The notes: generated by a model from the sequence alone, not told the origin. DNA of 64,000 bases from Alkalihalophilus marmarensis DSM 21297 (GCF_000474275.2 NZ_ATAE01000030.1:1-64000), one strand, 5' to 3'; numbered from the stretch's first letter, positions 35,687 to 44,579 are shown. Numbers and translations: made by a program.

Positions 35687-36384
35687 TTCCTCACCACCAT
35701 CAGCGTTAAATATTCAAGTTCCGCACGGTCTAATTCGTGAATGTCCCATACAATTTCTTCATCCGAAGTTACTTTTGTCACTACGGAAGCTTTGTCTACT
35801 AAATCTAACTCCCTTAATACATCAAGCATTAAGTCCATAACTTTTGCTACTTTAATAAAAATGACACAATCATTTTCTATAATTACTTTCTTCATTTCAG
35901 CATAATCATCTCTTGCTGGTACGATAGCAACATGATCATCTCCTTCAGCCAAAGCAATACCAAGCCTTGAAGCAGCTCCATTAATGGAAGAAATACCAGG
36001 AACTGTTTGAATAGTAACTTCTGGATGACGTGACTTCATTAATTTCATCATGTGTATAAATGTACTGTATAATAAAGGATCGCCTTCTGTTACAAACGCT
36101 ACATCCTTGCCCTTTTTGAGATACTCCCACACTTGGTTTACGGTATTTGACCATTCACGCTCTAAAATAACAGGATCTTTTGTCATAGGAAAGACAAGGC
36201 CAAGCATTTCTTTTTCCTCAGGCTGAATATATAAGTCTATAATTCTATGGGCATAACTCTTGCTGCCCTTTCTTTTTTTGGGGTATGCAATGACCTCCGT
36301 TTCTTTCAGCTTGCGGAAAGCTTTAATTGTGAGTAATTCCGGATCCCCTGGGCCCACTCCTAAACCATACAATGTTCCAGTCAT
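35683..36384 (-). CDS. cbiL: Cobalt-precorrin-2 C20-methyltransferase
   Basis: 233 aa tetrapyrrole methylase with LYGLGVGPGDPELLTIKAFRKL and AFVTEGDPLLYSTFIHMM motifs, and the AYPKKRKGSKSYAHRI segment typical of C20 methylases. It adds the C20 methyl that is later lost as acetaldehyde. It shares its ATG base with the cbiET stop (1-bp overlap). Confidence 0.95.
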   Translation of the reverse strand: MTGTLYGLGVGPGDPELLTIKAFRKLKETEVIAYPKKRKGSKSYAHRIIDLYIQPEEKEMLGLVFPMTKDPVILEREWSNTVNQVWEYLKKGKDVAFVTEGDPLLYSTFIHMMKLMKSRHPEVTIQTVPGISSINGAASRLGIALAEGDDHVAIVPARDDYAEMKKVIIENDCVIFIKVAKVMDLMLDVLRELDLVDKASVVTKVTSDEEIVWDIHELDRAELEYLTLMVVRK

Positions 36385-37598
36385 TAGATTACTCCCTCCT
36401 TATGTTTGGCTGTAATGATGTAAATAGGATTTAAGGCATCAAAACGTGTTAATTGTAAAATAGGTTTACTCCTTGAAATCTGAGCAAGCGTGATCGTTGT
36501 TTCAAACCCATTTTGTTTAAACCCTTCCACTGCCTGCACCAAATTTTCAATCGTAACTGCATTCAACACAATTCTTCCGCCTTCTTTTAAGCGAGAACAA
36601 CAAGCTGCCAAAATATCATCCATGTTCCCAGCGGTACCACCTATAAAGACCGCATCGGGCTCAGAAAACGTATGTAGATAGTCAGGTGCCTTCCCTTTAA
36701 TAACAGTGAAATCTGTTCGAAATTTCACTTGATTCTTATAACAGTTTTCTAAGTCTAGTTCACTTTTTTCAATCGCAAACACTTGACCATTCTTTGCAAT
36801 AAGACTAGCTTCAATGGCGATCGAACCAGTACATGTTCCAATATCCCAAACAACACTGTCTTCCTTTAGGTTTAACTCCATTAGACTAAGAGATCTAATT
36901 TCTTTTTTTGTAATCAGCCCTTTTTCTGGCTTTCTTTGATGAAATTCATTGTCAGCGATACCGAAACTCCAAACTTTTACTTTTTTAACTTTTTTCAAAA
37001 TGACTACATTAAGCGGGGAGAAATCTATATTTTCCAACTCTTCTAATTCATAGTAGCCACACCGTTCATTTTCTCCACCAAGATTCTCTGCTACAAATGC
37101 AAGGTATTCATCGACGTGATAGGAACGTAGATACTGAGCTATTTTAGCAGGGGTATTTATATCATCAGTTAACAAAGCTATTTTTTCTCGCCCATTGATT
37201 CGTTGGATTAACCCTTGGATACTTCGACCATGAACACTCGTTACATAGGCATCCTGCCAACTTTCATTCATGCGAGAAAATGCAAGTTGAATTGAACTCA
37301 AATATGGATAGATCTCCACCTTTAACTTTTTACCTAAATAGCTTCCTATCCCATAAAATAAAGGATCTCCGGAGGCTAAAATAACAACCCTTCTAGATTC
37401 TTGAGCAAGGTCATCTATAAGGTTTTTTAATCCTCCCTTAATTACCCTCTTCTCCCCATGATACTCAGGGAATAAATTCAACAGCCTTTCTCCTCCTACT
37501 AACAGCTCACTTTCAAATATGTACTTTTTATATATAGGAAGAAGACCATTTTGTCCTTCATCACCGATACCTATGATTTTAATCTTCTTATCTATCAT
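36384..37598 (-). CDS. cbiET: Cobalt-precorrin-7 C5/C15-methyltransferase, decarboxylating (CbiET fusion)
   Basis: 404 aa fusion of CbiE (C5-methyltransferase, about residues 1-205: [31 protein letters not shown]) and CbiT (C15-methylation and C12 decarboxylation, about 215-404: [34 protein letters not shown]). ATG 37598 is preferred over a frame extending to 37625, because the extension lies inside cbiD and the ATG has an AAGG-rich upstream region. Confidence 0.94.
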   Translation of the reverse strand: MIDKKIKIIGIGDEGQNGLLPIYKKYIFESELLVGGERLLNLFPEYHGEKRVIKGGLKNLIDDLAQESRRVVILASGDPLFYGIGSYLGKKLKVEIYPYLSSIQLAFSRMNESWQDAYVTSVHGRSIQGLIQRINGREKIALLTDDINTPAKIAQYLRSYHVDEYLAFVAENLGGENERCGYYELEELENIDFSPLNVVILKKVKKVKVWSFGIADNEFHQRKPEKGLITKKEIRSLSLMELNLKEDSVVWDIGTCTGSIAIEASLIAKNGQVFAIEKSELDLENCYKNQVKFRTDFTVIKGKAPDYLHTFSEPDAVFIGGTAGNMDDILAACCSRLKEGGRIVLNAVTIENLVQAVEGFKQNGFETTITLAQISRSKPILQLTRFDALNPIYIITAKHKEGVI

Positions 37599-38700
37599 CC
37601 TTACCTGCCTTTCCAAGAAAAGCACCCTTCATCGAGTACAAACTTGTTTCAATCATCATTCCACCCCGTACTTCATTAATTCCTGCAGCACAGCAATAGT
37701 TACAGAGTATTGCAAAAAACTCATGATAGCCTTTGGTGAACAGTAAATCTCCGACTTGTGAAGCGGTATTAGCCCCTCTGATCTCTTCAATTAATTCTTC
37801 ATCGTTCACTCCAGCTTCTCGTGCAACATTTGCTAAAAAGTTGAAATCTACCGGAGCGCTTTTAGAGTGAACCATCATCACGCCTTGAGCTACCTTTGAA
37901 AACTTACCCATCATCCCAACTAGCGAGACCTTTTTTATCCCCTGCTTTTTACATTGTTTGAGGGTAAAGCCTACAAAATCGCCCATTTCAATGAAAGCTT
38001 CTTCAGGCAGCTCAGGGTATTGGGCTATCCCATATTTTTCACTTCTACCTCCGGTTGATATGACAACATGCTCACAGCCGCTTGCTCTAGCAACACTTAT
38101 TGCCTGCACAATGCTTGCCATATAGGCAGAGCTTGAGAAAGGGATTACTGTTCCTCTTGTCCCAAGTATAGAAATACCCCCAACAATTCCAAGGCGTTTA
38201 TTGAGTGTTTTTTCTGCCATCTTTTCACCCTCTGGTACGGAGATGACAATCGATATTCCTCTATTAATTCCGTATGATTGGAGGATTTCTTTAGCCGTTT
38301 CATAAATCATTTTTCGAGGTACTGGATTAATCGCCGCTTCTCCTACAGGGACAGGCAAACCCTCTTTTGTTACACGTCCCACGCCAATCCCTCCATCAAT
38401 ATGTATCCCAGGCACAAAAGACCAAGATACTCTAGCAATGATTAAAGCCCCATGGGTGGCATCTGGGTCATCCCCGGCATCTTTAATCGTCTCCGCTTCA
38501 GCAAAGCCCTGACTTATAGTACAGCATTCCATTTCAAACGTAGCAAACTTTCCAACGGGTAAGAAAATAGTAGCATCTAGCTGTTCTATACCTGTGATAA
38601 GAGCAACTAGTGCTGCTTTTGTACAAGCAGTAGCACACGCACCTGTAGTGTAACCAGAGCGCATTTCTTTCTTATCTTTCTTGTTTGCTTTTACCGCCAT
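37588..38700 (-). CDS. cbiD: Cobalt-precorrin-5B C1-methyltransferase
   Basis: 370 aa. The family signature [18 protein letters not shown] is at the N-terminus (residues 13-30), with [25 protein letters not shown] and [10 protein letters not shown] further on. It methylates C1 after ring contraction in the anaerobic route. It starts 3 bp after the cbiC stop and overlaps the cbiET start. Confidence 0.95.
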   Translation of the reverse strand: MAVKANKKDKKEMRSGYTTGACATACTKAALVALITGIEQLDATIFLPVGKFATFEMECCTISQGFAEAETIKDAGDDPDATHGALIIARVSWSFVPGIHIDGGIGVGRVTKEGLPVPVGEAAINPVPRKMIYETAKEILQSYGINRGISIVISVPEGEKMAEKTLNKRLGIVGGISILGTRGTVIPFSSSAYMASIVQAISVARASGCEHVVISTGGRSEKYGIAQYPELPEEAFIEMGDFVGFTLKQCKKQGIKKVSLVGMMGKFSKVAQGVMMVHSKSAPVDFNFLANVAREAGVNDEELIEEIRGANTASQVGDLLFTKGYHEFFAILCNYCCAAGINEVRGGMMIETSLYSMKGAFLGKAGKDDR

Positions 38701-38703
38701 TTT

Positions 38704-39351
38704 CTATGCCTTTTCTGCTAAGAGTGAGAGTGCATTAAGTGCTGCTACCGTGACTGTACTGCCGCCTTTTCTCCCCACATTAGTAATAAAAGGTACATCG
38801 AGTTTTGCAAGCTCTTCTTTTGATTCAGGCGCAGATACAAACCCAACAGGCATCCCAATAACTAAACTAGGCTTCGCGTAACCTCCTTTAATTAACCTAA
38901 TTAATTCAAGCAGAGCAGTTGGTGCATTACCAATTGCATAAATACCGCCATCAAATTGTTGAATTGATTTTCTAACTGATATAATTGCACGAGTTGTATT
39001 CAGTCTTTTTGCCTCTTTCATGACGTCCTCATCCGAAATATAAACGTGAACATTACCACCGTGCTTTTCAATTCTTCCTTTACTAACTCCGCTTACGATC
39101 ATTTGAACATCAGCGTACACCTGCTCACCATTTTTAATAGCTTTAATCCCTGATTGAATGGCTTTTTCATGGAAAAGCATGCTATGCCCAAGTTCAAAAT
39201 CAGCTGAAGCATGAACGACTCGCTGCACAATTTTATATTGTTCTTCTGTAAAAGAGTGCTGCCCAAATTCCTCATCAATCATATTAAAACTCATTCCTTC
39301 TATCTCCTGAGGCTGTACAGTTAAAGGTTTGAAATCTGTAAGAAAATCCAT
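38704..39351 (-). CDS. cbiC: Cobalt-precorrin-8 methylmutase
   Basis: 215 aa. Moves the methyl from C11 to C12, giving cobyrinate. Conserved RVVHASADFELGHSMLFH contains the catalytic His; GNAPTALLELIRL and GMPVGFVSAPESKEEL follow. ATG 39351 is chosen because GGGAGAG lies 7 nt upstream and the previous stop is adjacent; a longer frame overlaps cbiJ. Confidence 0.95.
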   Translation of the reverse strand: MDFLTDFKPLTVQPQEIEGMSFNMIDEEFGQHSFTEEQYKIVQRVVHASADFELGHSMLFHEKAIQSGIKAIKNGEQVYADVQMIVSGVSKGRIEKHGGNVHVYISDEDVMKEAKRLNTTRAIISVRKSIQQFDGGIYAIGNAPTALLELIRLIKGGYAKPSLVIGMPVGFVSAPESKEELAKLDVPFITNVGRKGGSTVTVAALNALSLLAEKA

Positions 39352-39352
39352 A

Positions 39353-40144
39353 TTACTCTCTCCCATCCATAGTTTGATCTGTATATACAACTCGATTAAT
39401 ATGAGTTAACACATCTGCATAATCAGAATAAAGGTTCTTATATTCTATTTTAGGCCGTTTAATCATTATCACTTCAATACCTAGTTCTAGCGCCGCTTCT
39501 ACTTTTTCATCAACGGAGCCAACCTTGCCGCTTTCTTTTGTAATCATTGTTGTTACTGCATATTGCTTGTAAAGGGCTGAATTAAATTCTTTTGTAAATG
39601 GTCCTTGTATAGCAACAATGTCTCTTTGAGGCAGCTTAAGTTCCTCACACTTTTCCATATTATCTTTTCGGGGGAGCATACGAGCAATCAGCCTGATGTC
39701 CGGTTGATCGAGTAAACGTTCTGTAAATACTTGAAGCGTTTTGCTTCCGGTCGTTAACATAATGACTCCTCTACTTCTTAATGCATGCTCTGCAGCCATT
39801 ACATAGTCATCGACAATCGTGATTCCTTTTCCAAAATGCGATTGAGATGCACGTTCGTATCGGATATAAGGAATTCCAGCTTCTTTTGAAGCGTTTAAAG
39901 CATTTGTACTTGCTTCTTCTGCAAAGGGATGACTTGCATCTACAATCGCTTGAACGTTTTGTTCTTTAATCTTCTCTACAAAATCATCTTCAGTTAATCG
40001 CCCCACATAAACACTTAGCCCTGCTTTTTTTAATTCAATAGCTGCATTCTGCGTCACTACTGTTGTAAGGATTGAATGTCCTGACCTTTTAAGCAGGATC
40101 GCTAACTCTCTTGCGTCACTAGTACCCGCTAAAAAAAGAATCAT
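39353..40144 (-). CDS. cbiJ: Cobalt-precorrin-6A reductase
   Basis: 263 aa, NAD(P)H-dependent reductase of the macrocycle. The N-terminal ILFLAGTSDARELAILLKRSGH is the Rossmann-type motif, and VDASHPFAEEASTNALNASKEAGIPYIRYER is the family signature. It overlaps cbiX by 4 bp. Confidence 0.93.
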   Translation of the reverse strand: MILFLAGTSDARELAILLKRSGHSILTTVVTQNAAIELKKAGLSVYVGRLTEDDFVEKIKEQNVQAIVDASHPFAEEASTNALNASKEAGIPYIRYERASQSHFGKGITIVDDYVMAAEHALRSRGVIMLTTGSKTLQVFTERLLDQPDIRLIARMLPRKDNMEKCEELKLPQRDIVAIQGPFTKEFNSALYKQYAVTTMITKESGKVGSVDEKVEAALELGIEVIMIKRPKIEYKNLYSDYADVLTHINRVVYTDQTMDGRE

Positions 40145-41031
40145 ACTTTCTGTACCTCATGGTGATCATGGTCATGGTGGTGGTGATCGTGATCGTGATC
40201 ATGGTGATGATGGTGGTCAATATGTTCCATTGCATCAATTCGATATATACAAGTATCACAATTCATCTTTACCTCACCTTGCAGCGCTTCTTCAATTCGG
40301 TCCTTGATGATGGTCTGAAGCCTGCTGTGAAAACCAAAGTAACCTGCTAAATTAAAAGAAATACCTGGATATTCTTGTTCAAATTCTTTAACCATCTTCT
40401 CAAGGCGCTTAATTAATATACCTGTAAACAAGAAATAAGGGAGGATCACAACTCTCTTAGCTCCAAGCTTTATACACCGCTCAACTCCTTCTTTTATGAG
40501 AGGGTCCGTTACCCCCATAAATGCAGGTTCCACTAATTTATAATTAAGCTTTTCCCATAATAAACGAGTCATTTTGTAAAGATCTGAATTAGCATCAGGA
40601 TCGCTTCCACCCCGGCCTAATAAAACGATAGCTGTATCAGGATCAGCATTATCTACATTTTCGCCTACCTCTACCAATCGATCTTTACAAATTTCAAGTG
40701 TTTCTTCATGAATTCCAAAAGGTCGTCCGTATGTAAATTGGATCTGTGGATACCTCTCCCTTGCTTCATCAATTGCTGCAGGAATATGAATCTTGGAATG
40801 CCCAGCTGCAAGCAGCATAAGCGGGATGACAAAAACACTTGACGCACCTTTTTCTACACACGTTTGAATCCCTTGTTCAATGGTTGGTTTGGCAAATTCT
40901 AAATAACAGGTTTCTATTAAAAGGCCAGGATCTAATTTGGTTGATAATTCTTCAATCATACGCTTCACTTGTTCATTGCCTTCTGGATCCCTGCTACCGT
41001 GCCCTACAAGTAAAATGGCTCTCATGTTCAT
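40141..41031 (-). CDS. cbiX: Sirohydrochlorin cobaltochelatase, long form with His-rich tail
   Basis: 296 aa. Inserts Co2+ into sirohydrochlorin. Two CbiX domains in tandem: LLVGHGSRDPEGNEQV with LLAAGHSKIHIPA, then LLGRGGSDPDANSDLY with LPYFLFTGILIKRL. The C-terminus carries MNCDTC (MXCXXC, a [4Fe-4S] site in the B. megaterium enzyme) and a His/Asp-rich tail from about residue 270 that may store cobalt. The base sequence of the tail (about 40150-40220) is a low-complexity CAY/GAY run. GGGGGAA precedes the start. Confidence 0.95.
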   Translation of the reverse strand: MNMRAILLVGHGSRDPEGNEQVKRMIEELSTKLDPGLLIETCYLEFAKPTIEQGIQTCVEKGASSVFVIPLMLLAAGHSKIHIPAAIDEARERYPQIQFTYGRPFGIHEETLEICKDRLVEVGENVDNADPDTAIVLLGRGGSDPDANSDLYKMTRLLWEKLNYKLVEPAFMGVTDPLIKEGVERCIKLGAKRVVILPYFLFTGILIKRLEKMVKEFEQEYPGISFNLAGYFGFHSRLQTIIKDRIEEALQGEVKMNCDTCIYRIDAMEHIDHHHHHDHDHDHHHHDHDHHEVQKV

Positions 41032-41046
41032 TTCCCCCTGATTTTT

Positions 41047-42720
41047 CTAGTCTCCACATGGAGCTGGTTCAATCTCAATTTTTGGTGTCATATCTTTGTA
41101 TGTATAATCTAAAACTTTTCCCACTCGCTTAAAATACTTAAAGAATCGTTCGTTTGGGTGACCCTTCTCTTTATAATCTGAGATAATTTCCTCTATGAGA
41201 GGTACGATTTTATCCGGTTCGATCCCCTCTGCCACTGGTTGACCAGCATGTGCTGTACGACCTACTGTCTTTGCCCCTAAAAACAAATCAAATTTTCCCT
41301 TTCTAAATATGACGCCTATATCATCATTAACAGCTCCGTAACAAGCCATGCCGCAACCATTAAACCCTACTTTCAATTCTTTAGGCAGCTCTAGACCACT
41401 TAATCTCTTATTGATTTCTTCAGCTTGTGGAATAGAATCTTTTTTCTCCCCATCACAGAAATCACATGCTTTCAATTGAAAAACATCGCCTATAGGTTCA
41501 ATAAGAAATCCAGCATCTTTTAATCTACCAGTAATCATCTCGGGCTCGGCTGTTGGTATTCTTAAATGAATTTGATGGTGAGGTGTATATTCCATAGTCC
41601 CATCATTACCAACTACTTCTGCTAATGTAATCATTTGTTTAGGAGTAAAGTGTTTATTAACTACCCCTGGACTTATCGCAAGTTCAAACACCGAAACAAC
41701 AGGATTGTAGATCTCATTCTTTTTTTGTCCCTCGTTTGCTCGTGCACCCGCATTTTCTCCGGCTACTAAACTCAGAGCTTCTAAGGCTAAATCTAAAGAT
41801 GTTTCCATAGGTTCTGAGACTTTTGAGGCCGGTACCGCTTCAGCTTTTCGTGTTTGACTTTTTTTCTGGATTTGTTCGTCTTCCTTTTTTCCTTGATGAA
41901 GTGCCCATGGCTCATTTTCATGTCTGAGTCGTTCATGAGGTTTTAATCGTTGCTCCGTTTTATCTAAGGTATACTTTCTTTGATAACCTCTTGGAGTAAT
42001 TAATTTGTTATCGTAAAGGAATGTCGAGGAATTTCCTATTACAACGGTTGTTAACATACCAATATCGTGATCGAGCATGTTCTCAAGATCCGTTATAACA
42101 ATATGCTGCCTTTCACGATAAGCACTCTTCACTAATCCAACAGGTGTATTAGGAGAACGATAGGTAAGTAAAATTCTCTGCGCTTCTTGAATCTGTCTTG
42201 TCCTCCGTCCACTTTTAGGATTATATAAACTAATGACAAAGTCTGCTTGTGCAGCAGCCTCTATTCTTTTTTCAATTAACTTCCACGGAGTTAAATGATC
42301 ACTTAAGCTGATCGTACATGAATCATGCATGATTGGTGCTCCTAGTAGTGAAGCACATGAATTACTAGCAGATACACCAGGAACCACCTCTACACTTACT
42401 CCCGTCTCTTCTGTCCATCCTTTTTCAATTAAGACCTCATAAACAAGACCAGCCATTCCATAAACACCAGCATCTCCACTCGATATAACGGCCACTGTTT
42501 TTCCTTCTTCAGCGAGCTTCACTGCCGCTTGTGCACGACTCACTTCTTCTGACATCCCAGTACTTATAATCTCTTGATCTGTTAATAAATCACTGATCAG
42601 GTCTACATAGGTTTTATATCCAATTATGCAATGACTTTCTTGGATCGCTGTTAATGCTCTATTTGTCATGTGCTCAAAGCTGCCAGGACCAAACCCTATA
42701 ACTAATAACTTCCCAAGCAT
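41047..42720 (-). CDS. cbiH60: Cobalt-factor III methyltransferase (CbiH60)
   Basis: 557 aa, the ring-contracting C17-methyltransferase in the long form first seen in B. megaterium. The N-terminal tetrapyrrole methylase (about 1-245) has VIGFGPGSFEHMTNRA, VISSGDAGVYGMAGLV and ISLYNPKSGRR. A charged linker (250-320) leads to a nitrite/sulfite-reductase-like domain with Cys motifs CDFC and CGMAC, which in the homologue binds a [4Fe-4S] cluster. ATG 42720 has AGGAGG 7 nt upstream. Confidence 0.95.
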   Translation of the reverse strand: MLGKLLVIGFGPGSFEHMTNRALTAIQESHCIIGYKTYVDLISDLLTDQEIISTGMSEEVSRAQAAVKLAEEGKTVAVISSGDAGVYGMAGLVYEVLIEKGWTEETGVSVEVVPGVSASNSCASLLGAPIMHDSCTISLSDHLTPWKLIEKRIEAAAQADFVISLYNPKSGRRTRQIQEAQRILLTYRSPNTPVGLVKSAYRERQHIVITDLENMLDHDIGMLTTVVIGNSSTFLYDNKLITPRGYQRKYTLDKTEQRLKPHERLRHENEPWALHQGKKEDEQIQKKSQTRKAEAVPASKVSEPMETSLDLALEALSLVAGENAGARANEGQKKNEIYNPVVSVFELAISPGVVNKHFTPKQMITLAEVVGNDGTMEYTPHHQIHLRIPTAEPEMITGRLKDAGFLIEPIGDVFQLKACDFCDGEKKDSIPQAEEINKRLSGLELPKELKVGFNGCGMACYGAVNDDIGVIFRKGKFDLFLGAKTVGRTAHAGQPVAEGIEPDKIVPLIEEIISDYKEKGHPNERFFKYFKRVGKVLDYTYKDMTPKIEIEPAPCGD

Positions 42721-42781
42721 TATCACACCTCCTGAGTTGATTACCTCTCCTTGATCCAGGCTATAATGTAAGCCGTTTCAA

Positions 42782-43171
42782 TTAGACTTTCGCTTGTTTC
42801 TTTTCACCTTTTTCAATGCCTTTAATTCGTTTATCAGTATTTATTGCCCTAAACTCCTCATTATTAAAGCTGTAGATAAGAGAGTCTCCTAATTCAATGG
42901 TGGGATCAACATGGCTTTTTATGATGGACCTTCCTTTTTCCGGAGAGTCCACTTCATACCAATTCCCTTCAGGATAGACGACCACAACGCACGCATCCTT
43001 ACAACGACCGTTACATCTAGTTCTTGACGTATGAATCTTATCATCAAGTTCTAACTCATTAATTTCATCACGGATTGCAACGGTGATCTCTTCCCCATCT
43101 TTACGCATACAGCTGGATCCATTACAAATTAATACATGTTTTTGTGTACCATTTAAATTCCAAGTAGTCAT
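42782..43171 (-). CDS. cbiW: Thioredoxin-like [2Fe-2S] ferredoxin (CbiW-like)
   Basis: 129 aa. Thioredoxin-like ferredoxin: HVLICNGSSCMRK (Cys16, Cys21) and CNGRCKDAC (Cys53, 57, 61) carry the cluster ligands, followed by YPEGNWY. It probably delivers electrons to CbiH60/CbiX or CbiJ. It is the first gene of the cobalamin operon, as cbiW is in B. megaterium. GGAGTGAGTGG precedes the ATG. A terminator and two riboswitches lie upstream. Confidence 0.88.
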   Translation of the reverse strand: MTTWNLNGTQKHVLICNGSSCMRKDGEEITVAIRDEINELELDDKIHTSRTRCNGRCKDACVVVVYPEGNWYEVDSPEKGRSIIKSHVDPTIELGDSLIYSFNNEEFRAINTDKRIKGIEKGEKKQAKV

Positions 43172-43193
43172 CCACTCACTCCTTTTTCAAAAT

Positions 43194-43220
43194 AAAAAAA
43201 GCACCCCTAGGTAGAGGTGC
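43194..43220 (-). terminator. Riboswitch-controlled terminator (proximal)
   Basis: Minus strand GCACCTC/GGGGTGC stem, 6-nt loop, then TTTTTTT, 20-30 nt upstream of cbiW. The loop side (TACCTA plus CTC) can instead pair perfectly with TAGGTAGAG at 43262-43270, a 9-bp antiterminator between aptamer and terminator. Confidence 0.9.
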
Positions 43221-43298
43221 ATAAAATGCCATACAAAAAAAAGCCAGCATTTACTACACTTCTCTACCTATAAACCCGTAGGTATTGAAGAAGAAAAA

Positions 43299-43452
43299 CA
43301 AGGCAGGTCTCCTGACTTAGGTTCATCATTTCGTTGTGTCTTCCCGATTAATCAGTGACTTCATACAACGAAACTTCCCATTACAGTGGCGGGACCGTGA
43401 CGGATTTACACCGTACTTCCCTTTTAAGCATAACGAGCTGTTATACACCTTG
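43299..43452 (-). ncRNA. Cobalamin riboswitch, proximal copy
   Basis: On the minus strand: P1 arm CAAGG, AAAAGGGAA, GGTGTAAATCC, the B12-box core GTCCCGCCACTGT, and the 3' end CAGGAGACCTGCC followed by CCTTG closing P1. The expression platform is the antiterminator/terminator just downstream, so B12 should cause early termination before cbiW. Confidence 0.95.
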
Positions 43453-43474
43453 CTTTACATATAAAATTAACCAC

Positions 43475-43508
43475 AAAAAAAACCGTAGCTTCATATTGGA
43501 AGATAGGT
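43475..43508 (-). terminator. Riboswitch-controlled terminator (distal)
   Basis: Minus strand ACC-TA-CTTC paired with GAAG-TA-GGT (one bulge, one mismatch), followed by eight T. Upstream TTCATAT (43550-43556) can pair with ATATGAA in the terminator and could act as antiterminator. It terminates between the two aptamers. Confidence 0.65.
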
Positions 43509-43593
43509 TAGTGGGCATGTCAAATATAGAGATTAATGATAGATCTCACATATGAACATCCCTCGTCCTCCCTCCGAAGACTGGATACAATGA

Positions 43594-43757
43594 ATTAAAA
43601 GCAGGTTTCCTGGCTTGTGTTGTTCAGCTTACTCATGTCCCTTCCCAGATAGTATCTAGTGGCACGACATTTTCATCAACACATACAGTAGCGGGGGCTG
43701 CATCAGATTTCAACTGATTTCCCTATTATCCCGTAATTAATTAGGGGCACTTTTAAT
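43594..43757 (-). ncRNA. Cobalamin riboswitch, distal copy
   Basis: On the minus strand: an 8-bp P1 (ATTAAAAG/CTTTTAAT), TAGGGAAATCAG, GAAATCTGATGCAGCC, the B12-box variant CCCCGCTACTGT, and GCCAGGAAACCTGC at the 3' end. It is a complete second aptamer about 140 bp upstream of the proximal one, with its own terminator. Confidence 0.95.
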
Positions 43758-43898
43758 ATATTGTCTATTAAACTATGTTTTAACAATAATAGCAACAATT
43801 ATTTTACCAGTTGGTATATTCGGAAAAATCTATCTATTCCGCCGCGAAAATGCACTCTCATTTACGAGTGTTCTTTCAGAAGCATGAACTTGAGCTCG

Positions 43899-43925
43899 GC
43901 TAACGGATCAAGATAAGTAGTAACG
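43899..43925 (-). repeat. 27-bp direct repeat with the tRNA-Val 5' end (copy A)
   Basis: Matches 44479-44505 at 26 of 27 bases. It contains the first 11 nt of tRNA-Val and 16 nt of its upstream flank, but no further tRNA sequence. The two copies are 580 bp apart. Probably a duplication or recombination scar. Confidence 0.7.
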
Positions 43926-44178
43926 CACTAGGTTGAGTCATAAGTATTTTAATTTAGGGGCTACGACCAATACAGAAGCGGTATATATATATTATACTCC
44001 TAAACTGTATATCTCTTTCTGCTGAGAGCTATCAAGTATTCCCGTGCTATCTGTACTCCAGGATCTCACTTCCCGCTCTAGTCTCCAGGTGGTCTACATA
44101 TATTCATCCGCTGATGAGTCTTCATTCTTATTCTGTCTTAAACACTCAGCCTGATTTCTTAGATCGCATGAGCTACAA

Positions 44179-44355
44179 TTACTCTTCGCTTCCTTCTTTA
44201 GGAATTTCATTTAAGATTGGTTTAACAGCAATTTCATAAGCTGCTGGCTCGTACTCGTACCCAGCACTCGCAACAAATGCTGCTGCCCCAAAGATATTTT
44301 TACCACTGTCGCAAATCACGAAAAATAATTTACTAGCTATGGGACTTTCGGAGCG
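44179..44355 (-). pseudogene. 3' fragment of an unidentified gene
   Basis: An uninterrupted minus-strand frame without start codon runs ISRSESPIASKLFFVICDSG, then KNIFGAAAFVASAGYEYEPA and AYEIAVKPILNEIPKEGSEE before TAA. The composition is clearly protein-like. I do not recognise the family. Its 5' part is replaced by the tRNA-Val terminator, so it is a truncated remnant. Confidence 0.5.
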
Positions 44356-44370
44356 AGAGATTCTAAATAC

Positions 44371-44405
44371 AAAAAATCCTTATTCTGAATACAGAATAAG
44401 GATTT
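44371..44405 (-). terminator. Terminator of tRNA-Val
   Basis: Perfect 14-bp stem AAATCCTTATTCTG and its complement, 4-nt loop, TTTTTTG on the minus strand, 11 nt after the tRNA. Confidence 0.92.
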
Positions 44406-44416
44406 CAAAAAATGTA

Positions 44417-44489
44417 TGACCCGTACTGGGCTCGAACCAGTGACCTCCACCCTGTCAAGGTGGCGCTCTCCCAACTGAGCTAACGGATC
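44417..44489 (-). tRNA. tRNA-Val (anticodon GAC)
   Basis: Full cloverleaf on the minus strand: acceptor GATCCGT/ACGGGTC with a U-G pair, D-arm GCTC/GAGC, anticodon stem CCACC/GGTGG with loop TTGACAG, T-arm ACTGG-TTCGAGC-CCAGT, discriminator A. CCA is not encoded. A promoter TTGACA-17-TATTGT lies at 44515-44543. Confidence 0.96.
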
Positions 44490-44514
44490 AAGATATGTAG
44501 TAACGACACTTATA

Positions 44515-44543
44515 ACAATACGTTAAGATTAACATATTGTCAA
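44515..44543 (-). promoter_or_regulatory. Sigma-A promoter of tRNA-Val
   Basis: Minus strand TTGACA, 17-nt spacer, TATTGT, with the start expected about 20 nt before the tRNA. Confidence 0.65.
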
Positions 44544-44579
44544 TCTTTTTTATAAAAATCTCTCATTTGGAAAATAGCA

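Larger units (their letters stand above)
43851..44416 (-). other. Mosaic region: tRNA fragment, gene 3' ends, no intact gene
   Basis: Holds no complete gene. Minus-strand reading gives (1) a 3' end AELKFMLLKEHS-stop at about 43872-43905, directly fused to 11 nt of the tRNA-Val 5' end, with a CACTC/GAGTG hairpin behind it; (2) a 27-bp repeat of the tRNA-Val 5' flank; (3) a 3' end about 58 codons long at 44179-44355. The stretch 43930-44175 shows a TATAAT-like box near 43990 and otherwise nothing recognisable. Confidence 0.5.

Noticed and set aside
40150-40220. Tandem repeat or CRISPR-like pattern in the cbiX end
   Set aside because: It is the coding sequence of the His/Asp-rich tail, an expected trait of this CbiX type, with no repeat-spacer structure.
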